From Branchiostoma floridae (lineage: Eukaryota; Chordata; Leptocardii; Amphioxiformes; Branchiostomatidae), in the NCBI RefSeq assembly GCF_000003815.2, contig NC_049995.1, positions 6,741,755-6,805,754 of the forward strand: DNA of 64,000 nt. Reading direction: 5' to 3'. Shown here piece after piece: positions 1 through 22,800 of the stretch. The notes beneath the pieces were generated by a model. It saw nothing but the letters and a program-made list of their open reading frames with translations, did no database searches and was not told where the DNA came from. Positions within the stretch are counted from its first letter, which is position 1. Each line of letters begins with the position of its first letter. The translations under genes were made by a program, and so were the position numbers.

Positions 1-8826
<8,826 letters not shown>

Positions 8827-10504
8827 ATAGTAGCCAATGGGAGAAGGGGAAATGTGACGTCACAGGCTAGGTGCCATGTTGGTTGGTTAAATTTGTAATT
8901 GATGGGGCACACCCTCCGTTATTTCAATGTACAATTCCTCGAATTTAGAACCCACAATTCGGGTTCTTAATTCGAGGATGTACATCCACAAGTCTACAGA
9001 CCGTCTTTTCTACTGCATATTTCTAAAGTAATCAATGATAAGAACGTGTATAGTAATGAAGGATATTCTACCTATAACAGAAGTCGAGTTTCAGTTTCTT
9101 TAACCTCTTACTAGCAGTAAGAGGGGAGGGGGGGGACTACTTAGAGAGCAGGCTCTATGAGTCGGGCTTTTTATGAGCTATTTTATCACTGGTGGCATAT
9201 CAGTTGTATTGCACAGGTTTCTTTTTCTCTACTACACAATAAGAACCACGTGCAATAGAATTACTGATGTGCCATCAGAAAAACATATCATGGACTTCCA
9301 GTAGAGTCCATACATTCCTATGTGATGTCATCATCGTAAATGCAACTTCCAAGCTTAATTAATGGCAGAAATTTTAAAATATTTCACTTAGAAATATTTC
9401 TTACCAGTTCTACCTATCAACATCAATCAATCAAGCCACAAGACATGAAAATGCTTGAAACTATTTGTAATTTTATTACTATTAACATTTCCATTCACAT
9501 GTACATATTGTACAGAACATATGTACATGTTTAATTGTTAGCAACAAAATAAAGCTTACAACTGCAGTACAGTATCACAGCCATGGATATGAACGTAAAG
9601 TATTTTTGGTACTTTTACAAGTATACAAGGGGCAATAATAACTATAAGTATCAAAGTTTTGTTCCAGGTAGAGGAAAAATAGACATTTTATTGGAATCAA
9701 TGTTAATTTTTGGCTCAATTGGCATTAGAACTTGGCTAGCACTGGCTAATATCTTGTTTATACTTTTTATATCACATTACATTACGTACCTTTTTTTAAA
9801 CAATGAAGGCATGTTGTAATTTTCCTGATCATCAAAGTATTTTCAAGTTGTGAGCAAAATCCACTCCTTAATTAATGCATCAATTCAGAGATTTCAACAG
9901 GAACTTATGTGTCCATTTGTTATTCATAAAAATCAAAACATTTGGGAATCAACTAAATTTCCACCTTCAATACCATGTATGGTCATTTCACAAATTGACA
10001 TTTTTACAACCTTCAAGGCAACATAAAATTCCAAATCATTTACATACAATGAAGTACATGTTGTATCAGGATTTCTTACATATAAGTTTCATCCAGCAGT
10101 GTAAATTTTTCATGATTTGCGGGGGTTGTTTTTTTTTCAAATCATTCTTTACACAGCACTGTAAGGATTCCATTATACACAATATTAATAGATGGCATCT
10201 GCCCGCGTATCAATTTTTGTCTGTTTCCCAAAAAACTTTCTCAACTACACTGTAAATTGTACAAAGCAGCTGCAGCAGGAGCAAGTACATACCATACAGA
10301 TTGCAAAATATAGCAGAAAAGTAAAACTTATGTCGTAGAATGTCACTGTCATTTCCAAAGTCAACAAAGAAAATGAGAAAGAATTAAAATTCTTCAGTAT
10401 ACAATACTTAGTCATTTGTTTTTTAAACCTTCCTGACCACTTAGCTTCCATAATGAAGGCAACTTTTTTCAAACCCTCGCATCAGTTTCAGGATTCCTAA
10501 AGCT
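8827..10504. other. 3' UTR and convergent intergenic space
   Basis: A/T-rich and without convincing ORFs. A candidate AATAAA at 9547-9552 could end the EGF transcript (3' UTR about 0.7 kb). Nothing else recognisable. Confidence 0.5.
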
Positions 10505-10828
10505 AGGGGCACAACCCGCCGTACGTGCAAATACGTGCTGTCTACGTGCCAAAACGTGGCCAATCTTTTGGGATCCGTGAGTGGTAAGTCCCGCCTCCGT
10601 ACGAACTCGTAGGGAATCCGACGGATTTTGAAGCACGCAGACACACCCTAGAACTTTACGTGCAGGCAAAACTTTGTGTGCCATCGGGCTGCGGATTCGA
10701 CCCCCGTACGTGCCAGTACGGGCAACACGTCTGCCCTGTACAGCCTGAACGTTTTCAGAAATACGTGGCGGACGTGGTCTCCCAAAAAAACGTACGGACA
10801 AATTGCACGTACGGCGGCTTGTGCCCTT
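10505..10828. mobile_element. MITE with GGGCACAACCCGCCGTACGTGC ends (family D) Confidence 0.
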
Positions 10829-13800
10829 TGTTTAAGTGGATGTTATCTATACAATTGAATCAATATGATCTAAGAATTTTTATTGTCACTAACACTACCT
10901 AGTGCTTGATGCAGACAGTTTTCTCCTCTGTGAAGAACTCTACAGAGTCCTTGAATCCTTCTCGCCCGACTCCCGAGGCTTTCATTCCACCAAACGGCAT
11001 GTTGAGGTCACGTACCATCCAACAGTTGGTCCAAATGGTTCCAGCCTACGGGCATCAAACAAATCATAAAAAAATCATTACAATAGCTATATTGTATATG
11101 TGATCTGTTACATATATATGTATACACTAGGCAGGCTTTTAGTCATTGATGTTACATGCATCTTTTGGATGCGCTGTTCTAAATATAATCAGGAATTGCA
11201 TGCCATACCTTTAAGCAAGAAACCCTCAAGATTTGGTTAGGGTTAACGTGACTGGCTATTTACCCTAACAAACTATGTACTTATCTAGTACAATCAAGGA
11301 TGTGACCACTTCTTACTACTTCATTGAATAATTTGTAAACTTTGTACATTGTACATCAAACTGAATAAAAGATGAAATGCACTTTGTTGAACTTGTAGAT
11401 ACTTTGTATGTTGATAATAGGAACATCCTATTTTATTATAAGGAAAGTAGATTTCTACGTGTCACTTAAGACATATTACGAGCACTGAAAAATTTATATT
11501 TCATCTGCTTTTTGAAAAACTGACTACATGTATAGCTAAACACATACAATCCTACATTTTCACTATTATCAAGAAGCAAGAAAAAGCCAAACTTGTATGC
11601 TAGATTAGATCTATGATACTTTAACAAGTTCTGTCTTTGTTGTGACTTGTACTTAGCTGGTTGGGCAAAAATGTACTATACAATGTTAATGTCCCCTTCA
11701 TTGATTTAGCATTAGCTTATGATCCTTTCTATAGTGACTACCCATCCACACTGATCATCAGATGTTATTGGTCCCTAGTACAAATAATGGATACTGCTAT
11801 ACTACTATTAGTAAGTCATGTTAACTGTCCAATTTATGTACCTCCAGTTTCCTGCACATGCGCATGGTCCGAGACACGTCCTGGGTCCACAGACTGGCAG
11901 ACAGGCCATACTTCACATTGTTGGCACGACTGATGACCTGAAAATTAGATAAAACAACAAAATTTAGAAAAGACAACTCTATTTTTTTCAAAACCTGGCA
12001 AAAATTAATGAATGTGCTGATGTCATCCATAAAGTTTACTTGCTATAGTGTAACTGTATCTACATCACAATCATACACAATGTAGTATTGGTCCCATGTC
12101 GTAAGGTGAAAAAAGGAAATTTTTTTTCTTACTTCATCCTCCGTATCAAACGGCACCACACAGGTGACAGGACCAAAAATCTCCTCCTGCATACAGCGTG
12201 AGCTGTCTCTCACATCTGTGATCACTGTGGGCAGCATGTAGTAACCCTGAAACACAGCATTTAACTAATTAACATATGCTTGTCAATTACTAATGAATTA
12301 ATCAGTGGGTCAATGGCCTTAATTGTAGCAAACTCATTAAAAAAAACATGTATCGGAAAACTGTGGCAGGGCTCGAAATACGACCTACATATGCAGGTCA
12401 GTGCAGGTAAAATTGGAGCTGTGCAGGTACAAATAAATGTATTTCTGGTGTCTACCTGCACTGGTCCATGTATTGGGTTTTATATATAAATGTCTTATAT
12501 TAATATGGGTGTATATGGATTGTTATTAGCTGTGTTGACTGGTATACCACCTATAAAGTATAAAAGAAAAATAGCAATGGTTCCTGAACAAATTTAGTAT
12601 GATCTATACTTCCTAAATTCAGAGCGGTACAGGTAAAATTTGTCTGGTGTAGGTAATTTGCAATGTTACCAGAACCAGTGCAGGTATGCAGAAAAAAACT
12701 ATTTCGAGCCCTGGCTTGTCAATAGCAGAAGTTCATTTGCAAGTTCGTGCCCGAGGGCTAATTGCAAGTACATGGTATAAACATAGTAGATATACAAGTG
12801 ACAATGGACAGTTATAAACAATATTCTACTGTAATACTAGAGTTGGCTATTTCTAAACAGGTTGGGTTTGACTTCTTTTTTGGAAGCAGAGGGAGACGAA
12901 AAGCCCCACCTTTTCTAAAATGTCAATTACTAATGAATAAGCTAGCAGTAACCAGTGGGTCAATGGCCTTAACTGCACTGAGCAAACTCATTAAAAAAAC
13001 ATGTATCTGAAAGCTGTGGGCAGCAACTCATCAATGTGTGCTAAACCTTAGGCCACACCAATTTAATTTCTTGGTTCACGGATTCGCTCGCTCCTATTTT
13101 TTGGAAAATGAAATAAAAATAAAAATTACCACTCAGCAAATTTTCACCATTAATGAAACCATTCACCAACTTTCTGGTGTAGCAAATTGGCCTTTATATC
13201 ATAAGCTCCTTAAAGTGTGGGTACAGGTGCTGTTACTGTACAATAATAGTGTTTTTGTACTTTTTTCGAGCTGAAAACTTTTTTTCTTTATGTTTTGGAT
13301 TAGCCGTTACCTTTACCCCAACCATTTTACAATTTTCATTTTTATTTTCATTTCGCCCTCTCGTTCCATGTTCTTTGTGAAAAAATCCGTGAACCAACAA
13401 ATTAAATTGGTGTGGCCTTAGGAAAAGTAATGTTGTGTTTCCTTTTTCCCTTCCTACCCTAGAAAACCTGCCAATCCTGAACTTTTTGGGGGTGGGCAGT
13501 GGAGTCACATACATGTAGCTTCCAGTTAGAATTTTTATTTAGCCTGCTTCCTATTAAAGACACAGCTTGTCCTATCTAACGAAGGATAAACGTATCTATT
13601 AGTATTACACACAACATTCAAGTTTTATTTAGTGTCCTCATGCATTTCAGCTTAATTTGTTCAACTATATTGTAATATGTCACACTAGAGTTTTGCCCAG
13701 GATAACAAAAAAATCACATGAATAAAAAAGATAATCCCTACCTACCGACCCTATTTTTTTTTCAGGACTGAAACAGGAAACACAACATTTTTTTCCAAAG

Positions 13801-16800
13801 CCTTACCAATGACTGATCATGTCAATGAGTTAATGACTAAACTATCGGTAACCAGGTTAGTATCTAAAGCTTTCATCAAAATCTATTGATCACATCACAA
13901 TAATATTACAAGGTATCTTCACTGAATACCAAGTATGCCAAATATACATGTACAGTATGTCAAAACTATTCAACTACATGTATTAAGTGATCGTCTCTAC
14001 ATAAGGACCACCTGGTCAACTTGCCATTAGCATTAAGAATCCTGCCTACAGTGACCACCTGTCCACATAGTGACATAGACAATATCTTATCCATCCTCTA
14101 GGCCGTCTTCCTGAGCAGTTGTACTTACATTTTTCAGGCTGTCTGAAAGTTTGAGCTCATCCTTCCCCTCCCCACACAGGATAGTGGCACCTTCCTCATA
14201 AGCCAGGTTGACGTAACCTTTGACCTTGTTGAGGTGCTCCTTACTGATGAGAGCTCCCATGGTCGTCATTGGGTCTGCTGGGTTCCCTACCTGGATCTTA
14301 CTGTGGAAGTGAATGGTAAAGCCTGTCACACATTGGGTCTGCTGGGTTCCCTACCAGGATCTTACTGTGGAAGTGAATGGTAAAGCCAGCTGTCACACAT
14401 TGGGTCTGCTGGGTTCCCTACCTGGATCTTACTGTGGGAGTGAATGGTAAAGCCAGCTGTCACACATTGGGTCTGCTGGGTTCCCTACCAGGATCTTACT
14501 GTGGGAGTGAATGGTAAAGCCTGTCACACATTGGGTCTGCTGGGTTCCCTACCAGGATCTTACTGTGGAAGTGAATGGTAAAGCTGTCACACATTGGGTC
14601 TGCTGGGTTCCCTACCTGGATCTTACTGTGGAAGTGAATGGTAAAGCTGTCACACATTGGGTCTGCTGGGTTCCCTACCAGGATCTTACTGTGGGAGTGA
14701 ATGGTAAAGCCAGCTGTCACACATTGGGTCTGCTGGGTTCCCTACCTGGATCTTACTGTGGGAGTGAATGGTAAAGCCTGTCACACATTGGGTCTGCTGG
14801 GTTCCCTACCAGGATCTTACTGTGGAAGTGAATGGTAAAGCCAGCTGTCACACATTGGGGCTGCTGGGTTCCCTANNNNNNNNNNNNNNNNNNNNNNNNN
14901 NNNNNNNNNNNNNNNNNNNNNNNNNNNNNNNNNNNNNNNNNNNNNNNNNNNNNNNNNNNNNNNNNNNNNNNNNNNTGGGAAAGCCTGGCACAACATGGGG
15001 TCCGCCGGGGTCCCTACCCGGATCCTAACTGGGGAAGTGAATGGTAAAGCCAGCTGTCACAACATTGGGTCTGCTGGGTTCCCTACCTGGATCTTACTGG
15101 GGAAGGGAATGATGGTAAAGCCTGTCACACATTGGGTCTGCTGGGTTCCCTACCTGGATCTTACTGTGGAAGTGAATGGTAAAGCCTGTCACACATTGGG
15201 TCTGCTGGGTTCCCTACCAGGATCTTACTGTGGAAGTGAATGGTAAAGCCTGTCACACATTGGGTCTGCTGGGTTCCCTACCAGGATCTTACTGTGGGAG
15301 TGAATGGTAAAGCTGTCACACATTGGGTCTGCTGGGTTCCCTACCTGGATCTTACTGTGGAAGTGAATGGTAAAGCCTGTCACACATTGGGTCTGCTGGG
15401 TTCCCTACCAGGATCTTACTGTGGGAGTGAATGGCAAAGCTGTCACACATTGGGTCTGCTGGGTTCCCTACCTGGATCTTACTGTGGGAGTGAATGGTAA
15501 AGCCTGTCACACATTGGGTCTGCTGGGTTCCCTACCAGGATCTTACTGTGGAAGTGAATGGTAAAGCCTGTCACACATTGGGTCTGCTGGGTTCCCTACC
15601 TGGATCTTACTGTGGAAGTGAATGGTAAAGCCTGTCACACATTGGGTCTGCTGGGTTCCCTACCTGGATCTTACTGTGGAAGTGAATGGTAAAGCTGTCA
15701 CACATTGGGTCTGCTGGGTTCCCTACCTGGATCTTACTGTGGAAGTGAATGGTAAAGCCTGTCACACATTGGGTCTGCTGGGTTCCCTACCTGGATCTTA
15801 CTGTGGGAGTGAATGGTAAAGCTGTCACACATTGGGTCTGCTGGGTTCCCTACCTGGATCTTACTGTGGAAGGGAATGGTAAAGCCTGTCACACATTGGG
15901 TCTGCTGGGTTCCCTACCTGGATCTTACTGTGGAAGTGAATGGTAAAGCCTGTCACACATTGGGTCTGCTGGGTTCCCTACCTGGATCTTACTGTGGGAG
16001 TGAATGGTAAAGCTGTCACACATTGGGTCTGCTGGGTTCCCTACCTGGATCTTACTGTGGGAGTGAATGGTAAAGCCTGTCACACATTGGGTCTGCTGGG
16101 TTCCCTACCTGGATCTTACTGTGGAAGTGAATGGTAAAGCTGTCACACATTGGGTCTGCTGGGTTCCCTACCAGGATCTTACTGTGGAAGTGAATGGTAA
16201 AGCCAGCTGTCACACATTGGGTCTGCTGGGTTCCCTACCTGGATCTTACTGTGGAAGTGAATGGTAAAGCCTGTCACACATTGGGTCTGCTGGGTTCCCT
16301 ACCTGGATCTTACTGTGGAAGTGAATGGTAAAGCCAGCTGTCACACATTGGGTCTGCTGGGTTCCCTACCTGGATCTTACTGTGGGAGTGAATGGTAAAG
16401 CCTGTCACACATTGGGTCTGCTGGGTTCCCTACCTGGATCTTACTGTGGAAGTGAATGGTAAAGCCAGCTGTCACACATTGGGTCTGCTGGGTTCCCTAC
16501 CTGGATCTTACTGTGGGAGGGAATGGTAAAGCCTGTCACACATTGGGTCTGCTGGGTTCCCTACCTGGATCTTACTGTGGAAGTGAATGGTAAAGCCTGT
16601 CACACATTGGGTCTGCTGGGTTCCCTACCTGGATCTTACTGTGGGAGTGAATGGTAAAGCTCCTGTCACACATTGGGTCTGCTGGGTTCCCTACCAGGAT
16701 CTTACTGTGGAAGTGAATGGTCCCGACTGGTCACACATTGGGTCTGCTGGGTTCCCTACCTGGATCTTCCTGTGGAAGTGAATGGTAAAGCTGTCACACA

Positions 16801-19800
16801 TTGGGTCTGCTGGGTTCCCTACCTGGATCTTACTGTGGAAGGGAATGGTAAAGCTGTCACACATTGGGTCTGCTGGGTTCCCTACCAGGATCTTACTGTG
16901 GAAGTGAATGGTAAAGCTGTCACACATTGGGTCTGCTGGGTTCCCTACCTGGATCTTACTGTGGAAGTGAATGGTAAAGCTGTCACACATTGGGTCTGCT
17001 GGGTTCCCTACCTGGATCTTACTGTGGAAGTGAATGGCAAAGCCTGTCACACATTGGGTCAGCTGGGTTCCCTACCTGGATCTTACTGTAGAAGTGAATG
17101 GTAGAATCCCAATCAAAAGGGGGATACACACCGGCCTGGCCGGAATCATGTGTTACAGCATCATAACCAACATGGAATGGGCCTTCTGATTGGTCCGCGG
17201 CACCTGGCTATACGATAGTTGGGTTATCACACTTTGGCTTCTACTGTTGTCAAGATCACACAGGCTTCCAACGAATCATTCAAACGCAAACGGTCCCAGG
17301 CCTGGGGGAAGTACCACCAGACACCTTCAGGTCTGAGAGGTGGAAAGAGAGTGACACAAATAACGAGGCACTGCCACCCCCCAGTGAGGCACTCCCCCCT
17401 GGAGCAGACCTACCGAGGAGGGAGTGGGCAACTCTAAACAGGGCGAGAGCAAAGGTGGGAAAAACTGGTGACAACATGTTGAAATGGGGCAAACCTACAA
17501 GCTCAGCTTGCCCGTGTGGAGACGAACCACAAACAATGCAACATCTGATGCAACACTGTGAGCTCGGCCCCAGCTGTTCAGTGATCTGAGGGAGGCCAAC
17601 GACGTGGCCCGCTGTTGGATTGGGACTTGGAGCGGCAAGATATGATGATTCAAACGCACATTCTTTTTATTAAAAATACATGTATTACGATATTGTGTTT
17701 GCATCTGTATAGCCAGCTTAACCGCTCTTGGCATGAAAGTAAAACACCAGCTTTGCAAGCACTATGTTTTTGACAGCAGCTGGTTATATTACACTGAACG
17801 ACTTGCACATCTAACGACTTTGTTTGTAACTATCTAATGACGATGCCCCGTAAGTACTTGGTGGCTACCAGTTTCATTCTACAGCAGTTCAAGACAGAAA
17901 TACATATGCTTACCTGGTTGCATTGACGAATTTCTGGAGAAACTGTTGGTACACGCTTCTCTGCACGAAGATACGGCTACTACAGAGGCAGACCTCCCCC
18001 TGGTTGGCAAAGCTAGACCTGCGGAAATCGAGAAACCACAGCATTAGACAGGGCAGTGATACATATGAAAAAACAACAGAACCCTCATACTTACACGCAC
18101 CAGAATGATGGACCCCTCTGTAACAGAGTCTGACACTTTCAGTTATTTCAGTATAAAAAATCATGAGTGCACATACTGTAAATTTTCAAACGTTTGCGGT
18201 AGTTTTTTTATTTTCGTAGTGGCCTCTCCACTGCGAACATGGGTTTCCAATCTATTGATACTGTACTACAGAATTGTTTTAAAGGCAAATTTAAAACCTC
18301 CATTTCTCTTCTGCAAAAAAAACACCGCAAAAGTTAGTCAATCTACAGTAAATAATCAAAATGTGGAAGTCCTTGCATTGTCGCATGGCTTGATATTAAG
18401 CAATCTTGTTTGCTTTGTACAATTCTATTCATGCCAAACACATCTTTTTCTCTATAAATGTGTAACTTTGTTGATCAACAAAATGAAAGGACTTCCTTGT
18501 AGTTGTACACATTCAAACAGCTTTGGTCAAACTTTGTCCCAGACAAGGGGTCAGGCCATGCTCTTTTAGACCTGGTGCATCTCTTCCCCAGTCTCCTTAC
18601 TTGTAACCCTAACCTCTGTAATAATAAGTAAAAGGAAGATGGACAACTAAATTTCACAAAGGTTTGCATGGCAAAACTTCTACTGTACAGTGCAGTTATG
18701 GACACTTTTTTTTCAGAAAAAGTACGTTTTAGAATGCGATGAATAGAGAATACTGTCTTACATTTTGCAAAAGCAAAGAATCAGAATTGCAAAAGCAACA
18801 TATACTATTACTTTATTATTACTATATACATACATGTAGCAAAGCAAAAACAGATAATTTAGATTCCAAAGTATGCAATAGTTGAAATGCAGCAGCAAGG
18901 AACTTTTTTTTTCAAAAAGCCATGTCCATATCTTACTGACAAGAGAAGAAATACAATATTATAATGAACCACAATCATGTGATTGTCAAGAAATTGTTTG
19001 GTGATCTGGAAGAATGAATACAAGGAGTTTAAATAAAAGCACTGAGAAGTGCCACCATTGCAGGCTTGGCTGTTATACTCTCACCAGCATGCCTTGAATA
19101 AAGCTAGACAACAAATTCTACAAAATTGTGTGGCATATTGCAGAGAGAATGCACCTGCGAGTAAAAACAGAAATACAAACATTACCCTACAAGATTCCAG
19201 GAAAAGGGATTGCCTAAAACTAGACTGAAAAAAAGAGGCTAAAATTTGAGAAGAAATCTGGGAGCTTCCTTAGCTTGGTTTTCAACTGAACAACTTCATT
19301 ATACTACCATTCATAGTTTTGGTGGCCAGGCTGCCATTTTAATATCAATTCCATCCCAACGAACAAATTTCCATCTCAGGACAGAAGGACAAGTCTGTTG
19401 AATCATTGTTACTGATCTTTGAATAAAGTTTCAGTTAGACCAAGTTTTAACTGATTCTACAGTGCAGTATCTAAATCCTTTTGAATCTTGTAGGGATTTG
19501 TTCACAATATTGAGGGTACAGGGTTCGAAATACTCTTTATTTTCTATACCAGTCCTGCAAAACTGCAACTTGTCAGAACTTTTTCTCGCAATTCTGAACA
19601 ACTCTGTACATATCTAAGCTGTTGTTCCTATCCTTTTTAGACTACTGATTTTTTTTAAACCCTAAACAATGTAATTACATCATAATTATTTCTAAGTTCA
19701 AATATATATTTTTACTATCTCGCAGAGAAACCTTCACAAGCCACTAAGAGTGAACTGCTACTATTCTAAAAATATATAGTTTACATTATCTGGATAATTA

Positions 19801-22800
19801 CTCGCAATTTTGAAATTTTCCTGCAAATTGCATTTTGCAGGTACATACAGGTATTTCGAACCCTGGGGGAGAAAGTTTCATTTGGCACAAATGGTGACAG
19901 GAAATTTTGTGACAATCTCAAAAAATTTCCTTGCTCTTCTTAGCATTCCCCCTCATACATTTGCAACTGTGACATGAAGATATTAATCTAATTGCAAACC
20001 AAGTGTCTTTTCAGCCAATCACAAACATCCTTTTACAAAGTTAACCAAGTCTGTTTTAGCCAATCACAAACATCCTTTTACAAACCAAGTCTGTTTAGCC
20101 AATCACAAACATCCTTTTACAAACCAAGTCTGTTTTAGCCAATCACAAACATCCTTTTACAAACCAAGTCTGTTTTAGCCAATCACAAACATCCTTTTAC
20201 AAACCAAGTCTGTTTTAGCCAATCACAAACATCCTTTTACAAACCAAGTGTCTTTAAGCCAATCACAAACATCCTTACTGTAACAGTGTTCAAATACACT
20301 ATCATCCATTTTTCAACTGTTACAAACAAGTAGAAAAATCTTTCAAGCTTTTACATATGTACAAATCTTTGTGACACAAAAATGCAGAGGGGGAATGCTG
20401 TGTAATAGACTCGGTGTCCTCAATAAACTCAGCCTTTCGAGAAGAATCTGCAAAAGTGTCAAACAAAAAAAAAAAAAGTAGCAAACTTGTCCGCCACAAA
20501 ACTTGCGGACATCCTTACCCACGGTACAAGCTTACCTCACCACAGTAGGGATACATTTCTCCATATCTGCATCCGCAAATATGATGCATGGGTTCTTACC
20601 ACCAAGCTACTCAGATGGACAAAGACAAAACAAAAAAGGAACAAGTTTAGTCTTGACTGGAGTAGCACTGTTCTATACAACGGATTTTAATGGTTGTCCT
20701 GTACTTGATAAATGCATTCAGTTCATATTCTGGGGCTTGTTTGCTTCAAGATATCTCATAAAAATGTTTCTCTTTGTTCAAACAAGTTTCACAGACATAT
20801 TGTGCATTTTACACACCAAAACAAAAGTTTTTTCAGTGTCTGATTTCAGAAAGTTTTAAGTTTAGAATTTTTTTATTAGTCAGTAAGGTATAATACTGTT
20901 TCAAAAGGAATGAAATAAAATACCAAAATAAGAAAACAAATAATAAATTTTATTTTTAGTTTTTGTTTTAGTTTTAGATATCAAGTTTTAGTTTTTTGGC
21001 CTGTACCAACTGGAGCTCCGGAGGTAAACTGTTGGTTACTTCAATCTGTATTCAATTTGGTAATGTTGAAAGGTACAGGACTTTTCAACCTCAACAAGCC
21101 CCAGACTTTACAATACTTACCCACATCTTGGATGCACCTATCAAATGCCTAATCTTAAAAGGGGTCTGGTGGTAGGCTAAAAACAGAGCAGAAGCAGGAT
21201 TTTTATAGAGTTTTCAAAGCGTAAAGTTTAACTCTAGTTGCAACTCAACAATGATACATTTTTCAGAAATGTTGCTGCAATGCTGTAACAAAGGAAGTAC
21301 TTTCAGTTCTTTTTCAGGTGATGTAAAATTTCTCCCAACTTTTTTCACAACATTTTTTCCTGCTTTTTCTGAAGATGCTATTTCCTAAAAGTAGAAAGCG
21401 CAGTACAAATGCGAGGAACCGAAAATTATGTACGGAAACTGTACCAGCCACCAAACCACCTACATCACATGCTATTTTACAACACGAGCCGTGTGTAACC
21501 TCTGTATTACCTCTAGTGAGAGTTTTTTGCAATGCGGGGCGCTCTTCTCCGTGATTCGTTGTCCGATTAGCGTGCTGCCCGTGAAAGAGACGAGGGGGAC
21601 GTCCGGATGCTTGACGATGGCCTCGCCAGCCTTGGGTCCGTATCCAAACACCACATTCACCACCCCTTGAGGGAGCCCTGAAAACAAATGGACATATTTT
21701 AACTAACTCAAACAGATTTTGTGTTGGTAGAAGACACAATAAAATAGACTATATCACAGAGGGAAACTGGACTTTCAGACTTATCCAAATTTGATAAATG
21801 CTGGACCTATAATGCAACAAGAAATCTTTTAAAAAAAGTTGTGCCTTGCCGCGTGTTAGGGATATCGTCAGGAAAAAGTAGGTCAGCACTTCAGGCCCGG
21901 CAAGGCAAAATGCTGTGCCTTGGCAAAAACACAATACAATGACTGTTTTTACTGTTTCTGAAAGAGCTAACCAAGAGGAGTAAAATGCTTTTTAGATGAA
22001 GCGAATAGCTTGAAGGGTTGCTGAGATATGGCTCCACAAAGTTGCCAAAACCTACCCTCAGATATGGCCGGCTGCGCGATAAACGATGAAAATAAAAAAA
22101 TACCTTTTTTGAGGGGTGATGAAAAGGTAAGTAAAGGTTGCAAAGCTTGTTTTATCTTATTTCGCCGTAATATGTACTACATAGAATCACTCCACAGAGT
22201 TCTGAACATTCATGGCATTTTATTATGCTTTTACACAGGGTCGATGTATGCAGCACCCACTGGTGTCCTTTCACACAATAATTGTCATCTTACCTTATTC
22301 TTTAAGAAATAAGTAAATTTGGGTTTAAAAGTTCACATTTTGGGTTACAGTCAATGGTGTTTTTTGCACCAGTTGAGTCGCATTGTAGAAGATTAAATAT
22401 CATACTTCATATACTTTTGCAATGTACACAACATTATGGTATCTTATATTACCAACAATGTCACATCTATAGAATATCAGCAATATTAATTGCCTTATAA
22501 CAAGGTCAACTTGGTCAAGGTGAAAGGTAAGTGTGTGAATATGTCGCATTATTTTCATGTTGAGCCATGATGTTACACTGTATCAACAGTACAACTTTAC
22601 ACTTAGATACATTTGTAATAAAATATAGAAGACAGATGTTTGTACTAATAAGAGATAAAATATCAATAGGTAGACATTGTGTAAACACTAAATTTACTAG
22701 GACAAGTTCAACATTTTTCAAGGTCAAAGGCTCAGTCTTCAGGATACATACAATCGACACAGATTTCTTTGATGTACTTGCAGGTACATGAACTTCTTAT